DNA of 46,742 nt from the NCBI GenBank assembly GCA_934201705.1, contig CAKPXF010000020.1, positions 1 through 46,742 on the forward strand. Reading direction: 5' to 3'. The notes under the pieces are model-generated. The model ran no database searches and was not told where the DNA came from. It saw only the letters and a program-made list of their open reading frames with translations. Shown one piece after another: positions 26,115-36,200 of the stretch. Source of the DNA: an uncultured Bacilli bacterium (GTDB lineage: Bacteria > Bacillota_I > Bacilli_A > RFN20 > CAG-631). Within the stretch, counting starts at the first letter, position 1. Every line of letters starts with the position of its first letter. The position numbers and the translations under genes were made by a program.

Positions 26115-29100
26115 TTATGCTAACCATGTATCGATTAATGCTTTTGCAGCAGCAATATCTGTTAGAGTTTCATCAATGCTAACCATATATGTAGCTAATG
26201 TATCTACTTCAGTAACATAATTTCTATAAACTTCAAATGAGAATACAGCTTTTGATAAATTAGTTCTTGCAGTAGCTAGCATTTCTAGTAATACAGCATT
26301 AACGCCCTTTGCTAAGTATTGGTCTCTTGCTTTTTTATAAATAACTTCAATTTTAGAATTTGGATTTACTCTTCCATCATATGTAACTTCTGTAAAGTTA
26401 TATGAAGTATCAACACCATATTCAAACCAACGATCATTGATAAATGTATTATCAGCAGCCTTATAATCAGCAATTACTTTAGCTTCCCATTCAGCAAACT
26501 TAGCATCAAATTCAGCCTTATTACTATTTGTGTTTTCAGTAGTTGTACCAGTATCTTTATATGATCTATAAGTTGTATAGTAACCATCAATTGTGTTAGT
26601 GTATGCAGTCCATTGTGTATCAGTGAATTTAGCAAATTTTTCACCAACTGGTACTAAATCAGCTGCTGTACCTAAGAAGTCAGCTTTATAATGAGTTTCA
26701 AAAGCAGTTAATGAATCTCTTAATGCAACATCTTGATTGTATGCAGTTTCCTTAACACCATGTAAAGCTGTAGCTTCATCATAAATAACTTTAACAGCTG
26801 CAGTGTATGCTTCAATTGGTTTTTCAACACCGTTTTGTAACTCAATGTATAAAGATGTAGCATTGCCAATTGCTTCAATTCTCTTAACTAAATCATCCTT
26901 TTCAGTAGCACTTAAACCGGCAACGAATGCAGTATCTAAATAAGTACCAGATTCAACTAAGCTAGTTTTAATTGTATTAACTTTTGCATCTTTATCTTGT
27001 AATGCATTAGCTAAAGAATCAGCTTCTTTTGTAATTGCATTAACTCTTGCTTTATATTCATCTAATCTTGTTTTAACTTGTTCTGCAGTTTCACTAGCGC
27101 TACCAGTGAATGTTTCGATTTTTTCAAATTGCATACCATAATTGTTCTTTACATAATCACCAAGAATAGTATCAATTTCAGTATTAACATGTTCGATTGC
27201 ATCATGTTTAGCTTTTCTTCCATCTAATACGTAATTATATTTAGTTGTAAAATCAACAACTGCATCATTAAATGCTTTTGTATCAGAAGCAACCTTAGCA
27301 CCATCAATAGCAGCTAAAGCATTTGCTTTTTCTTCGTCAGTTAAACCTTCAAAGCCTGCTACATCAAATGACCACTTACTAGCTAAAGCAGCAGCTTCAT
27401 TCTTCATTGCAGTGATTTCAGCTGAAGTAAAGAATGTAACAAATGTTCCAGTTGAAACAACTGTTAAAGCATTAGTTGCAGGAACACCTGTAGCAACTTC
27501 ATATGTGCTTTCTCCAGTAACACGTACAGTCTTTTCTAAAGTGTTATCATAAGATAAAGCTAAATTAGTAACATTGCTTACTAAACCATGTACACGTGTT
27601 TCTTCTGTTCTAATCTCATCAAGATTTTCCATTGCACTTGCTGGTTTCATAGTAATAGCAGCTAACATTGCTTTATAATGTGCTTTTTCAGCATCATTTA
27701 AATATTTAGTTGCAGTTTCAAATTTAACATTTTCATCAACAACAACAGTATCAGTTGAAGTTCCATCAATTACCTTTTCAAGTTTTGTTTTTAAAGCAGT
27801 GAATTCAGCATCTGCAGTCTTTTGTTTTCTATCTAATTCTTCAATGTCTGCATATACTTGTCTTGCAGCAGCTAATTCTTCAGCTTCTCCAGTATATACT
27901 GCAGTTACATCAGCAACTGTCTTTTCTTCATTTACAACTACATTTGTATGTGTTAATCCACCTATTGCATAATCATATTTTGCAACAATTTCAGCATATT
28001 TTGCTAAAGCTTCTGCTTGCTTTTCTGCTGATAAATTACCAGCTCCAACCCATGTGCTTAAATCGCTCTTATATTGTTCTAATAATGCAGCTTCTTTATT
28101 TTGGTTAGTAGCTAATTCTACTAATTTATCCATAACTGCATATTGATTATTCTTAACAACATCATAATCACCTTGAGTAGTAGTTTCAGTTACAACTTCA
28201 ATAGCATCAATTGCATTTGTTACAGAAGTAACATATTCAGCATTAAATTTGCTATCAACAATTACAGTTAAAGCTTCAACAGCCTTTTTAGCAGTAATCT
28301 TCTTATCAGCAAGTTCACCTTTAACATAAATCTTATATACATTGAATTTTAATTCAGCAAGCTTAGTTTCAAGTTCAGCTGTTGATTCTAAAGCATCATA
28401 ATCAACTACAGGATTATAATTATTAACTTCATCAACTAAAGTACCTTTTGTAGCACTATCAAGTTCTACTAAAGCATTAATCTTTTCGATAATTTCAGTT
28501 TTATATGCTGCAAATTTTCCAGCAAATGCTGCTTTTTCGCAAACAACGTTTACTTTTTCAGCTACAGCTGCTAAATTAGCATTAGCTTCATCAATTGTTG
28601 CATCTAATGTAGTAACATCACATAAAGCTAAATTCATAAGGCCAGTATTTAAAGCCTTTTCAAGGTTTCTTAATTGTTTAATTTTAACAGCTTCAGTTAA
28701 TTCTTCGCCATCAATTTTAAATGATCCACCCATAGCTAAAACATTGTTCATACCTTGTTCCATTTTATCACGTAAAGTATAGTAATTATCAAACAATGCA
28801 TTAACCTTAGATACCTTTGTTTCTCTTGCAGCATCACTTACAACTGAAGCAATTGCTGTAACTTGTTCTGATAAACTATTAATGTTTGCAGTGTGTTGAG
28901 AAGTTAATTCAGTTAAAGCTGATAAGCCAGTTTTTGTAGTATTAACTGTTTCAGTTATTGCAGCAACTGTAGTATTTAAAGATTCAACTGTTGTCTTTAA
29001 AGCAGTAACTGATTCAGTAGTTGCCATATTAGCAACTGTTTCTTTTAATGTTGCAACTGTATTAGCTGTTTGAACATATTCAGCCTTGAATGTTTCAACT

Positions 29101-29723
29101 GTTTCTTTAAATGTATTAAAAGAAGTAGTATCCAATTTTTTGTTAATATTAGAGTTTAAAGTGTCATAATCATTAATAACTTCATCAAGAGTATCGCCAA
29201 GTTCTTTTAAAGAATTATTTGTTGATGTCTTTAAAGTGTTAATTGCTTTAGTAGTTTCAGTCTTTGCAGTTTCAATTGCAGCATTTAATTCAGTTTTAGC
29301 ATCTTCAATTGATTTGTTAGTTGCAGTAATGTCAGTAATATTCTTTTCAATCTTCTTTAATGCATCAGTTAAATCCTTTGTTGTTTGTGTATCAGCAGCT
29401 GCTAGAGCATCAGTAGTTGCTTTGATTGTAGCTTTTGCATCTTCGATTGATTTTTCTAATGCGCTCTTCATAGCAGCATCAGCTTCAGTTAATTGTTTGT
29501 CAGCAGCTTCAAGTGCTGTTTTGGCACTATTAAGTTTGCCTTCTAAGTCTTTTAAACTAGCTTGAGTTTCATTCTTTAATGTTTCGTTATCCTTTTTAAC
29601 GTCAGAAATGTTTGTATCAAGCTTTTCATTTGTGCGAGTATTATTTACTAATGAAACTGTAAGAACAGTTGCAAATAGTGCTACAGAAATACCAGCAGAA
29701 ATAATTACAGATTTCTTTCCCAT
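26115..29723 (-). CDS. Large N-terminally anchored coiled-coil surface protein, unknown function
   Basis: A 1202-residue protein with a single hydrophobic segment at about residues 6-27 (signal peptide or signal anchor), then a long Ala/Thr/Lys/Glu-rich coiled coil (about 30-300) and about 900 residues of further helical, spectrin-like sequence without recognisable domains. No C-terminal LPXTG, SLH or GW anchor is seen, so the N-terminal helix probably tethers it. Its base composition and Ala/Thr richness differ plainly from the Asn/Ile/Lys-rich neighbours. It has a perfect consensus promoter, a 5' hairpin and its own terminator, all pointing to abundant expression. A structural surface or spacer protein is inferred; an adhesin is an alternative. 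Confidence 0.75.
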   Translation of the reverse strand: MGKKSVIISAGISVALFATVLTVSLVNNTRTNEKLDTNISDVKKDNETLKNETQASLKDLEGKLNSAKTALEAADKQLTEADAAMKSALEKSIEDAKATIKATTDALAAADTQTTKDLTDALKKIEKNITDITATNKSIEDAKTELNAAIETAKTETTKAINTLKTSTNNSLKELGDTLDEVINDYDTLNSNINKKLDTTSFNTFKETVETFKAEYVQTANTVATLKETVANMATTESVTALKTTVESLNTTVAAITETVNTTKTGLSALTELTSQHTANINSLSEQVTAIASVVSDAARETKVSKVNALFDNYYTLRDKMEQGMNNVLAMGGSFKIDGEELTEAVKIKQLRNLEKALNTGLMNLALCDVTTLDATIDEANANLAAVAEKVNVVCEKAAFAGKFAAYKTEIIEKINALVELDSATKGTLVDEVNNYNPVVDYDALESTAELETKLAELKFNVYKIYVKGELADKKITAKKAVEALTVIVDSKFNAEYVTSVTNAIDAIEVVTETTTQGDYDVVKNNQYAVMDKLVELATNQNKEAALLEQYKSDLSTWVGAGNLSAEKQAEALAKYAEIVAKYDYAIGGLTHTNVVVNEEKTVADVTAVYTGEAEELAAARQVYADIEELDRKQKTADAEFTALKTKLEKVIDGTSTDTVVVDENVKFETATKYLNDAEKAHYKAMLAAITMKPASAMENLDEIRTEETRVHGLVSNVTNLALSYDNTLEKTVRVTGESTYEVATGVPATNALTVVSTGTFVTFFTSAEITAMKNEAAALASKWSFDVAGFEGLTDEEKANALAAIDGAKVASDTKAFNDAVVDFTTKYNYVLDGRKAKHDAIEHVNTEIDTILGDYVKNNYGMQFEKIETFTGSASETAEQVKTRLDEYKARVNAITKEADSLANALQDKDAKVNTIKTSLVESGTYLDTAFVAGLSATEKDDLVKRIEAIGNATSLYIELQNGVEKPIEAYTAAVKVIYDEATALHGVKETAYNQDVALRDSLTAFETHYKADFLGTAADLVPVGEKFAKFTDTQWTAYTNTIDGYYTTYRSYKDTGTTTENTNSNKAEFDAKFAEWEAKVIADYKAADNTFINDRWFEYGVDTSYNFTEVTYDGRVNPNSKIEVIYKKARDQYLAKGVNAVLLEMLATARTNLSKAVFSFEVYRNYVTEVDTLATYMVSIDETLTDIAAAKALIDTWLA

Positions 29724-29737
29724 TTTCCTTTTTTCTC

Positions 29738-29783
29738 CTTAATGTTGTTTTACAACAAGCCGTAGGTATACAAATACCCTACG
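29738..29783 (-). promoter_or_regulatory. Two hairpins in the coiled-coil protein leader
   Basis: Near the predicted 5' end of the mRNA, CGTAGG and CCTACG (29761-29783) form a stem with a bulged G and a TAT/ATA extension. A second small hairpin (GTTGT/ACAAC) sits just before the AAGGAG site. 5' stem-loops of this kind often protect abundant mRNAs from decay; that role is inferred. Confidence 0.5.
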
Positions 29784-29796
29784 ATTTCACGATTTT

Positions 29797-29825
29797 ATTA
29801 TATATATGTATATATATTTTGTCAA
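29797..29825 (-). promoter_or_regulatory. Perfect consensus promoter of the coiled-coil protein gene
   Basis: TTGACA (29825-29820), exactly 17 bp, then TATAAT (29802-29797), read on the minus strand. This is the best promoter in the window and predicts a leader of about 65 nt. Confidence 0.9.
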
Positions 29826-29914
29826 CACTTTTTTGTTCTTTTGCCAAAAAGCACCATTTTATTGGACTGCTTTGCAATAATAGCAAATTCTTGTACTTTT
29901 TCTTTTCGTTTCAT
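29822..29914 (-). CDS. Possible 30-residue small basic protein
   Basis: A short frame beginning MKRKEKVQEFAII and ending GKRTKKC is rich in Lys/Arg. Its stop codon TGA lies inside the TTGACA -35 box of the downstream gene. The ribosome binding site is weak (AAAGG about 13 nt upstream). It may be a real small protein, a leader peptide or chance. Confidence 0.25.
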   Translation of the reverse strand: MKRKEKVQEFAIIAKQSNKMVLFGKRTKKC

Positions 29915-30222
29915 GAAAACTAAATGCCTTTATGTGATTTTCGTCGATTTTTCAACTTTGATAATTTGACTACAAAAGCACTTTTTAATGTTTCTTAATT
30001 AAAAAGTAATCATTTTATCGGGCTTTATAGCCCCCTCATAAAACATTTTATGTACAAGTTAAGTGTTGGTGTAAAGGTATTTTGCTACCTATTAATATAT
30101 ATACACACTATAACTGTATGTCTAATTATAAACAAAATTTTTCAAAAAATCAAGCCTTATTATACAAAATCATATGCAAAATCGGCCTGATATTCGTTAA
30201 AATATATGATCTTTTATATAAA
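29826..30222 (-). other. Hairpin-rich intergenic region with its own promoter, possible ncRNA or long leader
   Basis: Between the two giant genes no long gene is visible. A promoter-like pair reads TTGATT (30153-30148), 17 bp, TATAAT (30130-30125) on the minus strand. Downstream of it lie four perfect stems: 30075-30079/30086-30090, 30037-30043/30046-30052, GGGCT/AGCCC at 30020-30024/30029-30033, and a 10-bp stem 29980-29989/29998-30007. The RNA could be an independent small RNA or an extended leader of the coiled-coil gene. It matches no riboswitch class that I recognise. Confidence 0.4.
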
Positions 30223-30253
30223 AAGATGTCAAATTACAGTAATCTGACATCTT
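30216..30253 (-). terminator. Intrinsic terminator of the giant CvpA-type gene
   Basis: AAGATGTCA (30223-30231) and TGACATCTT (30245-30253) form a 9-bp perfect stem with a small inner ATTAC/GTAAT stem, followed on the minus strand by a T tract. Confidence 0.85.
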
Positions 30254-30267
30254 AAATATCTAATAAT

Positions 30268-33200
30268 CTAATAAGTTAGCCAAGGATTTGCTTCTAAGTA
30301 CTTTTCTACAGTTTTGCTTGCAATTTTACTGCGTTTCATTTTAGTAATTGCTTTTTCAATATCTTCTTTATTTGTATAAGATGATAATTTACAGCTTTCA
30401 TCAATAAATCCTATGAAATTATATAATTCACCATCACTATAATCACTTGCTTTTCCTTTCCAGAATTTGATTTGTTCCTCTTTCTTATCGTTTCCTGGAA
30501 TAATGTCATCAAATGAAACCAATGTTTTTAATGAGTCAGATTTATTATTCTTTTCATTCATGGCAACAATTATATTTGGTAATGAATTACGCAAAATGTC
30601 ATTATCAACAACTGTTTCAATGAATACCTTATTTTGATAAATCGTAATGTCACTTGCTTCTTTACCAACTAAAGCATCAAAATATCCGCTAGTTTTTAAA
30701 CTAATTATAGCATTCACAAATTTTGAAACATCACTTTCGGCATTATTAGTATTAACTGTAGTATAAACATATTTAGTTATATCATTAATACCTTCAACTG
30801 ATATTTCGTTTTTGTCAATAATTCTTGTTAGTGATAAAACTCCATTAAAGTATGAAGGATCATTGTTTGCTTCAACAACTTTATTTCTTAAGTTCGTTGC
30901 AAGTAGTGTTGAGCTAAATATTGTCTTAACATCGTTTTCTGTTAGCTTAAATACTATTGAGTTATCATCATTTAATGTAAAGTTAATTGATGAAAAGCTA
31001 CAATCTTTAGATTTCGCTTTTATAGCATTTAAAGCTTTAAATAGTTTTAATAGCTCGGCGCTTTCAATATATGTTTGTGAATCTTTTCCTATAGCAAATG
31101 TCTTACTATACATATTATCAAGGAAAATTAATTCACTATTACTATCAAAGGCATTTTTGATTTGCTTTGAAATAGAAGCAACTAAAATTCTAGAATTAAA
31201 GATTTCTTCATATTCTGAATCACTCTTTTGATAAATATCGCTTTCTTTAATTGTTGCTGATGAATTAATTTTTGTTTCATCACTCTTTAAAGTTGAAATT
31301 GAATTTACAAAATCAACTAAATCAGATTTTTTAATATATTTTTCATTAATTATTCCATCATTTGGAACAACCAATAGTTCAGCATTTTTATCATCTAACA
31401 GTATACTTGATATTTCTTTTGTAACAATATATGAATTTGTTAATGGATCAATACATTTCTTTAGTTGACCATATGTTAATGATGCAGGATTAATTAAATC
31501 ATTAATCTTTTTAACGTTTGAAGGATCTAATGCTTGCTTAGTACTCTTTAAAGCAGTCATTAAATTAGTAAATTCTTCTTCTGTAATTATTAACTTATTA
31601 ATATTATTATACTTTTCAAATTCAACGCCTAAATCATTATCTTCGAGTTTTAAAGACGTTACATTATCTTTAATAAATGATGAAGCAGTAGCACGAAGAA
31701 TAGTTGATTTAAAATTATCATTTCCTGAATTATATTCTAATAATAATTCATCAACAAAGTTTGAATCACTTGAAAGCTTACTATTTAAATCTTTTATTGG
31801 AGTATCTTTAAAGACGCTACCCATTGAGTTTAATAGCTTTTCAATTTCTCCTTCATTAATATATTTAACATCATTTTGAGTTTCAACAATTTTATCTAAT
31901 ACTATAACTTGTTTTACATCTAATATTTGTTTAGAAATAGTAGCATTTAAAATATATGAATTCTTTAATGTTGTTGAATATGAGTTAGAAAGCTTATTAA
32001 GTGTTAAAGAGTTAAGCATATTATTACTATTAGTTAATGATTTAATATCTAAACCTGCAAATAGTATATCTAATGATTTTAAAACATTAACAATTTCAGT
32101 TTTACTAATGATATTATTTTCATCATTTGCTTCATTTGGATATACAATATCTTGAACATCACCTATTTTTTTAGTCATTGTTGCTCTTAGAATATATGAT
32201 TCTTTAATTTCATTTGCTGATTGAGCAAGCTTTTGTAATTTAATATTGTCAACATTGATATTATTAATTGCTGATTCATTTCCAAGAACATCTACTAAAG
32301 AAGTGATTAGAGATTCTAATTCATCCTTTTTAATTAGTATGTCACCATTGATGCTTTCACAAGCAAGGCTTGAAGGCATTTCTATGCTTTCATTATTTGC
32401 TAACTTATCAGTAATAGTTGCTCTAAAGATTAACGAATTATTGATGTTTTGTAAATTATCCTTGAATTTTGAAAGCTTTATATCATCGATATTGTTAATA
32501 TTATTAATAGTAGTTTCTTCACCTAATACATTGACTAAAGCTGTAATTAAATTATCAACCTCTTGTTGAGCAATTAAGCTATTTGAATCATAAGCAGCTT
32601 TTGGAACTATTATATCATTGTTGTCATTTAGCTTTTTAGTTATTGTAGCTCTAAAAATCGAAGACATTGAAATAGTAGTTGTATTATCCTTAAATGCGGA
32701 AATTTTTGTATCTTCTATATTAGTAATATTATTAATAGTAGTTTCTTCACCTAATACATTTACTAATGCTGTAATTAAATTATCAACCTCTTCTTGCTTG
32801 ATTAAATTATTTTCATCATAAGCTATACTAGGTATATCTATACTTTCATTATTATATAGCTTATCAGTAATAGTCGCTCTAATTATTAAAGATGTTGAAA
32901 CATTTTTAAATGAAGAAATCTTTGCTTCATCTAAATCAGGCAATGAGTTTAAAGTAGTATTTCCACCTAAAATAGGCTCAATAGCTTTTAATAAATTAGT
33001 TACTTCATCTGCTTTAATTAAATCATTTTCTTTAGCTATTGTTGGAATAACTATATCTTTATTTTCATTTAGTTTGTCAGTAATTGTTCCTCTTAGAATT
33101 AAAGAATTACTGATTGAGTATGTTGGAGCAGCATTTGCTTTTAAAAGCATTGAAACGCTAATGTTATTAACATCTAATAAATCATAGTAATCTATACTAT

Positions 33201-36200
33201 TTTCAGAATCTTCTTCATTTTTTGCTTTTTTCATCAAGTCTAGAGCATTTAATAAATTATCAAATTCTATTTGCTTGATAATAGCATTTTCCTTAGCAGC
33301 CTCAGGAATATTTATTCCATTATCTTCTTTACTAATATAGTCAGTTAAAGTCGCTCTAATAATTTCAGAATTAAGAGAATTATTGTTATTAATAACATTT
33401 TTAACTATTTTATTAATCAATTCTTCTTGGCTTAATGATGAATCAGTAAAGGCATCATTTCCAATTAGAACTATTGATCTAATTAAATCAACTGTGCTTT
33501 TACCCTTTAATAAAGATGGATCACTAGTTTCTTTACAATCATCTGGAATAATTATCTTAATATCATTTCCTTCTTTATTTGCAAAATCCATAATATACTT
33601 TGATAATGTTGCATGCAAAATACCATTATATTTTGTATTTGAATAACCATTCTCTCCAGCACCAAAGATATTATTAACACAATCCTTAATATCATTTGCT
33701 TCTCCATCCTTTAATGAATCAATAATACTAATTGGATCATCAATAATTTTATTAATATTTAAATTTAGATCATCAATTGCTATAATTAATGATTTAAATT
33801 GATTAATTTTAATAATTGAAATATCCTCATATGATTCAATAATACTTCCATTTTCATCTTTGCTACCAATTAAGCACTTCGTAGGAGTAGCTTCTGTGGA
33901 ATTACTAGGAATAACTATAACATCCTTAGCATTTTTAGTTATTAATTTTGTAATAGTTGCTCTTAAAATATCTGATGTGAATAGCTTTTCTAAGTTAGCA
34001 TCCTTACTTGATGTTTCAGGGAGTGAAGGATCATATAGTTTTTTAGAAGTCAAAAGCTTATAAATGTTACCATTTTCTAAATCAATTTTTGTAATATATT
34101 TTTGTCCTTCTATGATATCTTCTTTATTAATAGGAGTAGCACTTGCATTATTATTTTCATCAACTAAATAATACTTAAATAATACTTCAAAATCAATAAT
34201 ACCATCTGTAAAGATATCAAGAACCTTTTCTAAAGAATCCCTTTTAATAATGTTGTTGATTTTTACTCCATTAACCGTGTTTGCACTTGCACTATCAGTA
34301 TCGGATAATGGTATTACAACACTATCTTTATAATTATTAATTAACTTATTAACTGAATAATATAATACATCACTAAGCATTAAATCATTAGCATTAATTG
34401 CTTGAAGCATAGCTGGAAGGGAATCAACAAGATTATTAATATTTTTAATTTGTGAGCCACAATTTTTAATATTAGTTAGCATAATTTTTAATTCACCATC
34501 GTTATACCATTTTTCATTAAATTTATGAGTTGTCGAATTAGCATCCTCTGCTAAATAATCAGGAACAACAACATATTTTTCAAGTGAATTATTAGCAGAT
34601 GATAAAATTCCTTGTCCCTTTGAGGTATCAATGAATATTTTTATCATAGCGTATGATAATAAATTACTATTAATAATTGTATCAGTACTTAAGTTGTTCA
34701 ATAATGAGAAATCATATTTTTCAATTGATTCAAATGGATGTATAATACCATCCTTATCAGTCGTTAAATCATGAATTAAGGTTAATACTGTATTAAATTC
34801 CTTTTCAACATCACTAGATGTAGTAATACTAGGATTGATTAATGAAGCAATATCAGGGTTTGATTTCTTTAAAACCTTTTCCTTCATAATTGTTAATACG
34901 TTTGGCATTAATTCAGTAACAAAGTTTGTTTCTAAAACATTGCTAATAACATTTTTATATTTTGTTGTATCAACTGATGTTAAAGCAGCAATATAATTAG
35001 TAATTCTTCCATTTTCATCTTTATATTTTGAGAAATCCTTATTAGTAAATATATCTATAAATTGAGTATATAAAGTTTTTAAAGAAGAAATATCACTACT
35101 ATATTTTCCTTCTAAGGCTAATGTTGCTAAACTATTTTCAATATTTTTAACTTCTGCATCAAAGGAAGCATCACCTTCTACTAAATTTTTAATAGCATAA
35201 GTTGTTCCAATATGTCCTAAGAAATTAATTGATTTTAATTCAGATAAAGTTTGTATTATTTCTTCAACTGTTGTAGTATCTAAAGCAAAATAATCAAGCT
35301 TTGTTAAATCTCCAAGTGAATATACATTACTTACAAGACTAGCAATTGTTTTTAATTCATTACCCCAGTTAATTGCTTGATACTCCTCTTTTGTTATATT
35401 ATCTGGCATATATTTAGCAACTGAATCGATAGTTAATGAAATACCAATAATAGCACTTGCTAAATTGTTAATTAAATCATCATTAGAAAGTAAGTTTAAA
35501 ATATTTTCAACTCTTTTTACTTGTTCATTATTTAAGGCAGCATAATTAACGCTTTCCATATCAAAGCCATTAGTTAAATAATAAGCTTGCTCCGCCACTT
35601 TAACAACTATGCTTAATTCCTTTCTTAAAGCAACAGAATAATCAGCTGATTTTCCTGATAAAATTGAATCGACAAATAAATCATCAATGGATGTGTTGTT
35701 AATCTTCATATTAGTTACGTTAATCAAATTTGATTTTTGGTAATCTTTAATTAAAGAAATAGCACTTTCAACAAGAGGGTCATTATTTGTATATTGTAAA
35801 ATAAAATCATAAATTGAAGGTGTTGTAGTATTATTATTTTCTGTTGAAGCTGTAATATTATCAGTATCCTCATTAGGAAGTAGTTTTATAGTTGAGTTAA
35901 CAACACAAAGTATTAAAAAACTTGACAAACAGCCTCTTAAAAAGCCAGATGCTAATCCTAAAGGTCTATTAATCTTATTTTTAGCATATTGCTTTTTACT
36001 CTTTTCAATTTTTTTAGCTAATTTTTTGTCTTCTGTAGAATGTTTTTTTACATAAGACTCTTGTTTCTTTTCAAGCTTACTTATGGTCTTTTTATTTACC
36101 TTACAATAACTATCAAAGAAAACATAATAAACAATTAATTTGATAATAGAAAAAACAATAGCTAATATAATTAAATAAAATACTTTTAAAATAGCATGGA

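Noticed and set aside
26115..26200. C-terminal cell-wall sorting signal on the coiled-coil protein
   Set aside because: The end reads AAKALIDTWLA without LPXTG, a hydrophobic stretch or a basic tail.
29236..29565. 109-codon plus-strand frame opposite the coiled-coil gene
   Set aside because: It is an antisense shadow caused by the Ala/Thr-rich codons; no ribosome binding site and no promoter.
31700..34000. CRISPR-like or tandem DNA array
   Set aside because: The periodic sequence is inside one long coding frame, the unit is about 228 bp or longer, and most copies are similar only as protein.
30812..34063. Several plus-strand frames of 60-140 codons opposite the giant gene
   Set aside because: They mirror the repetitive coding sequence on the other strand, are Leu/Ser/Ile-rich and lack start signals.
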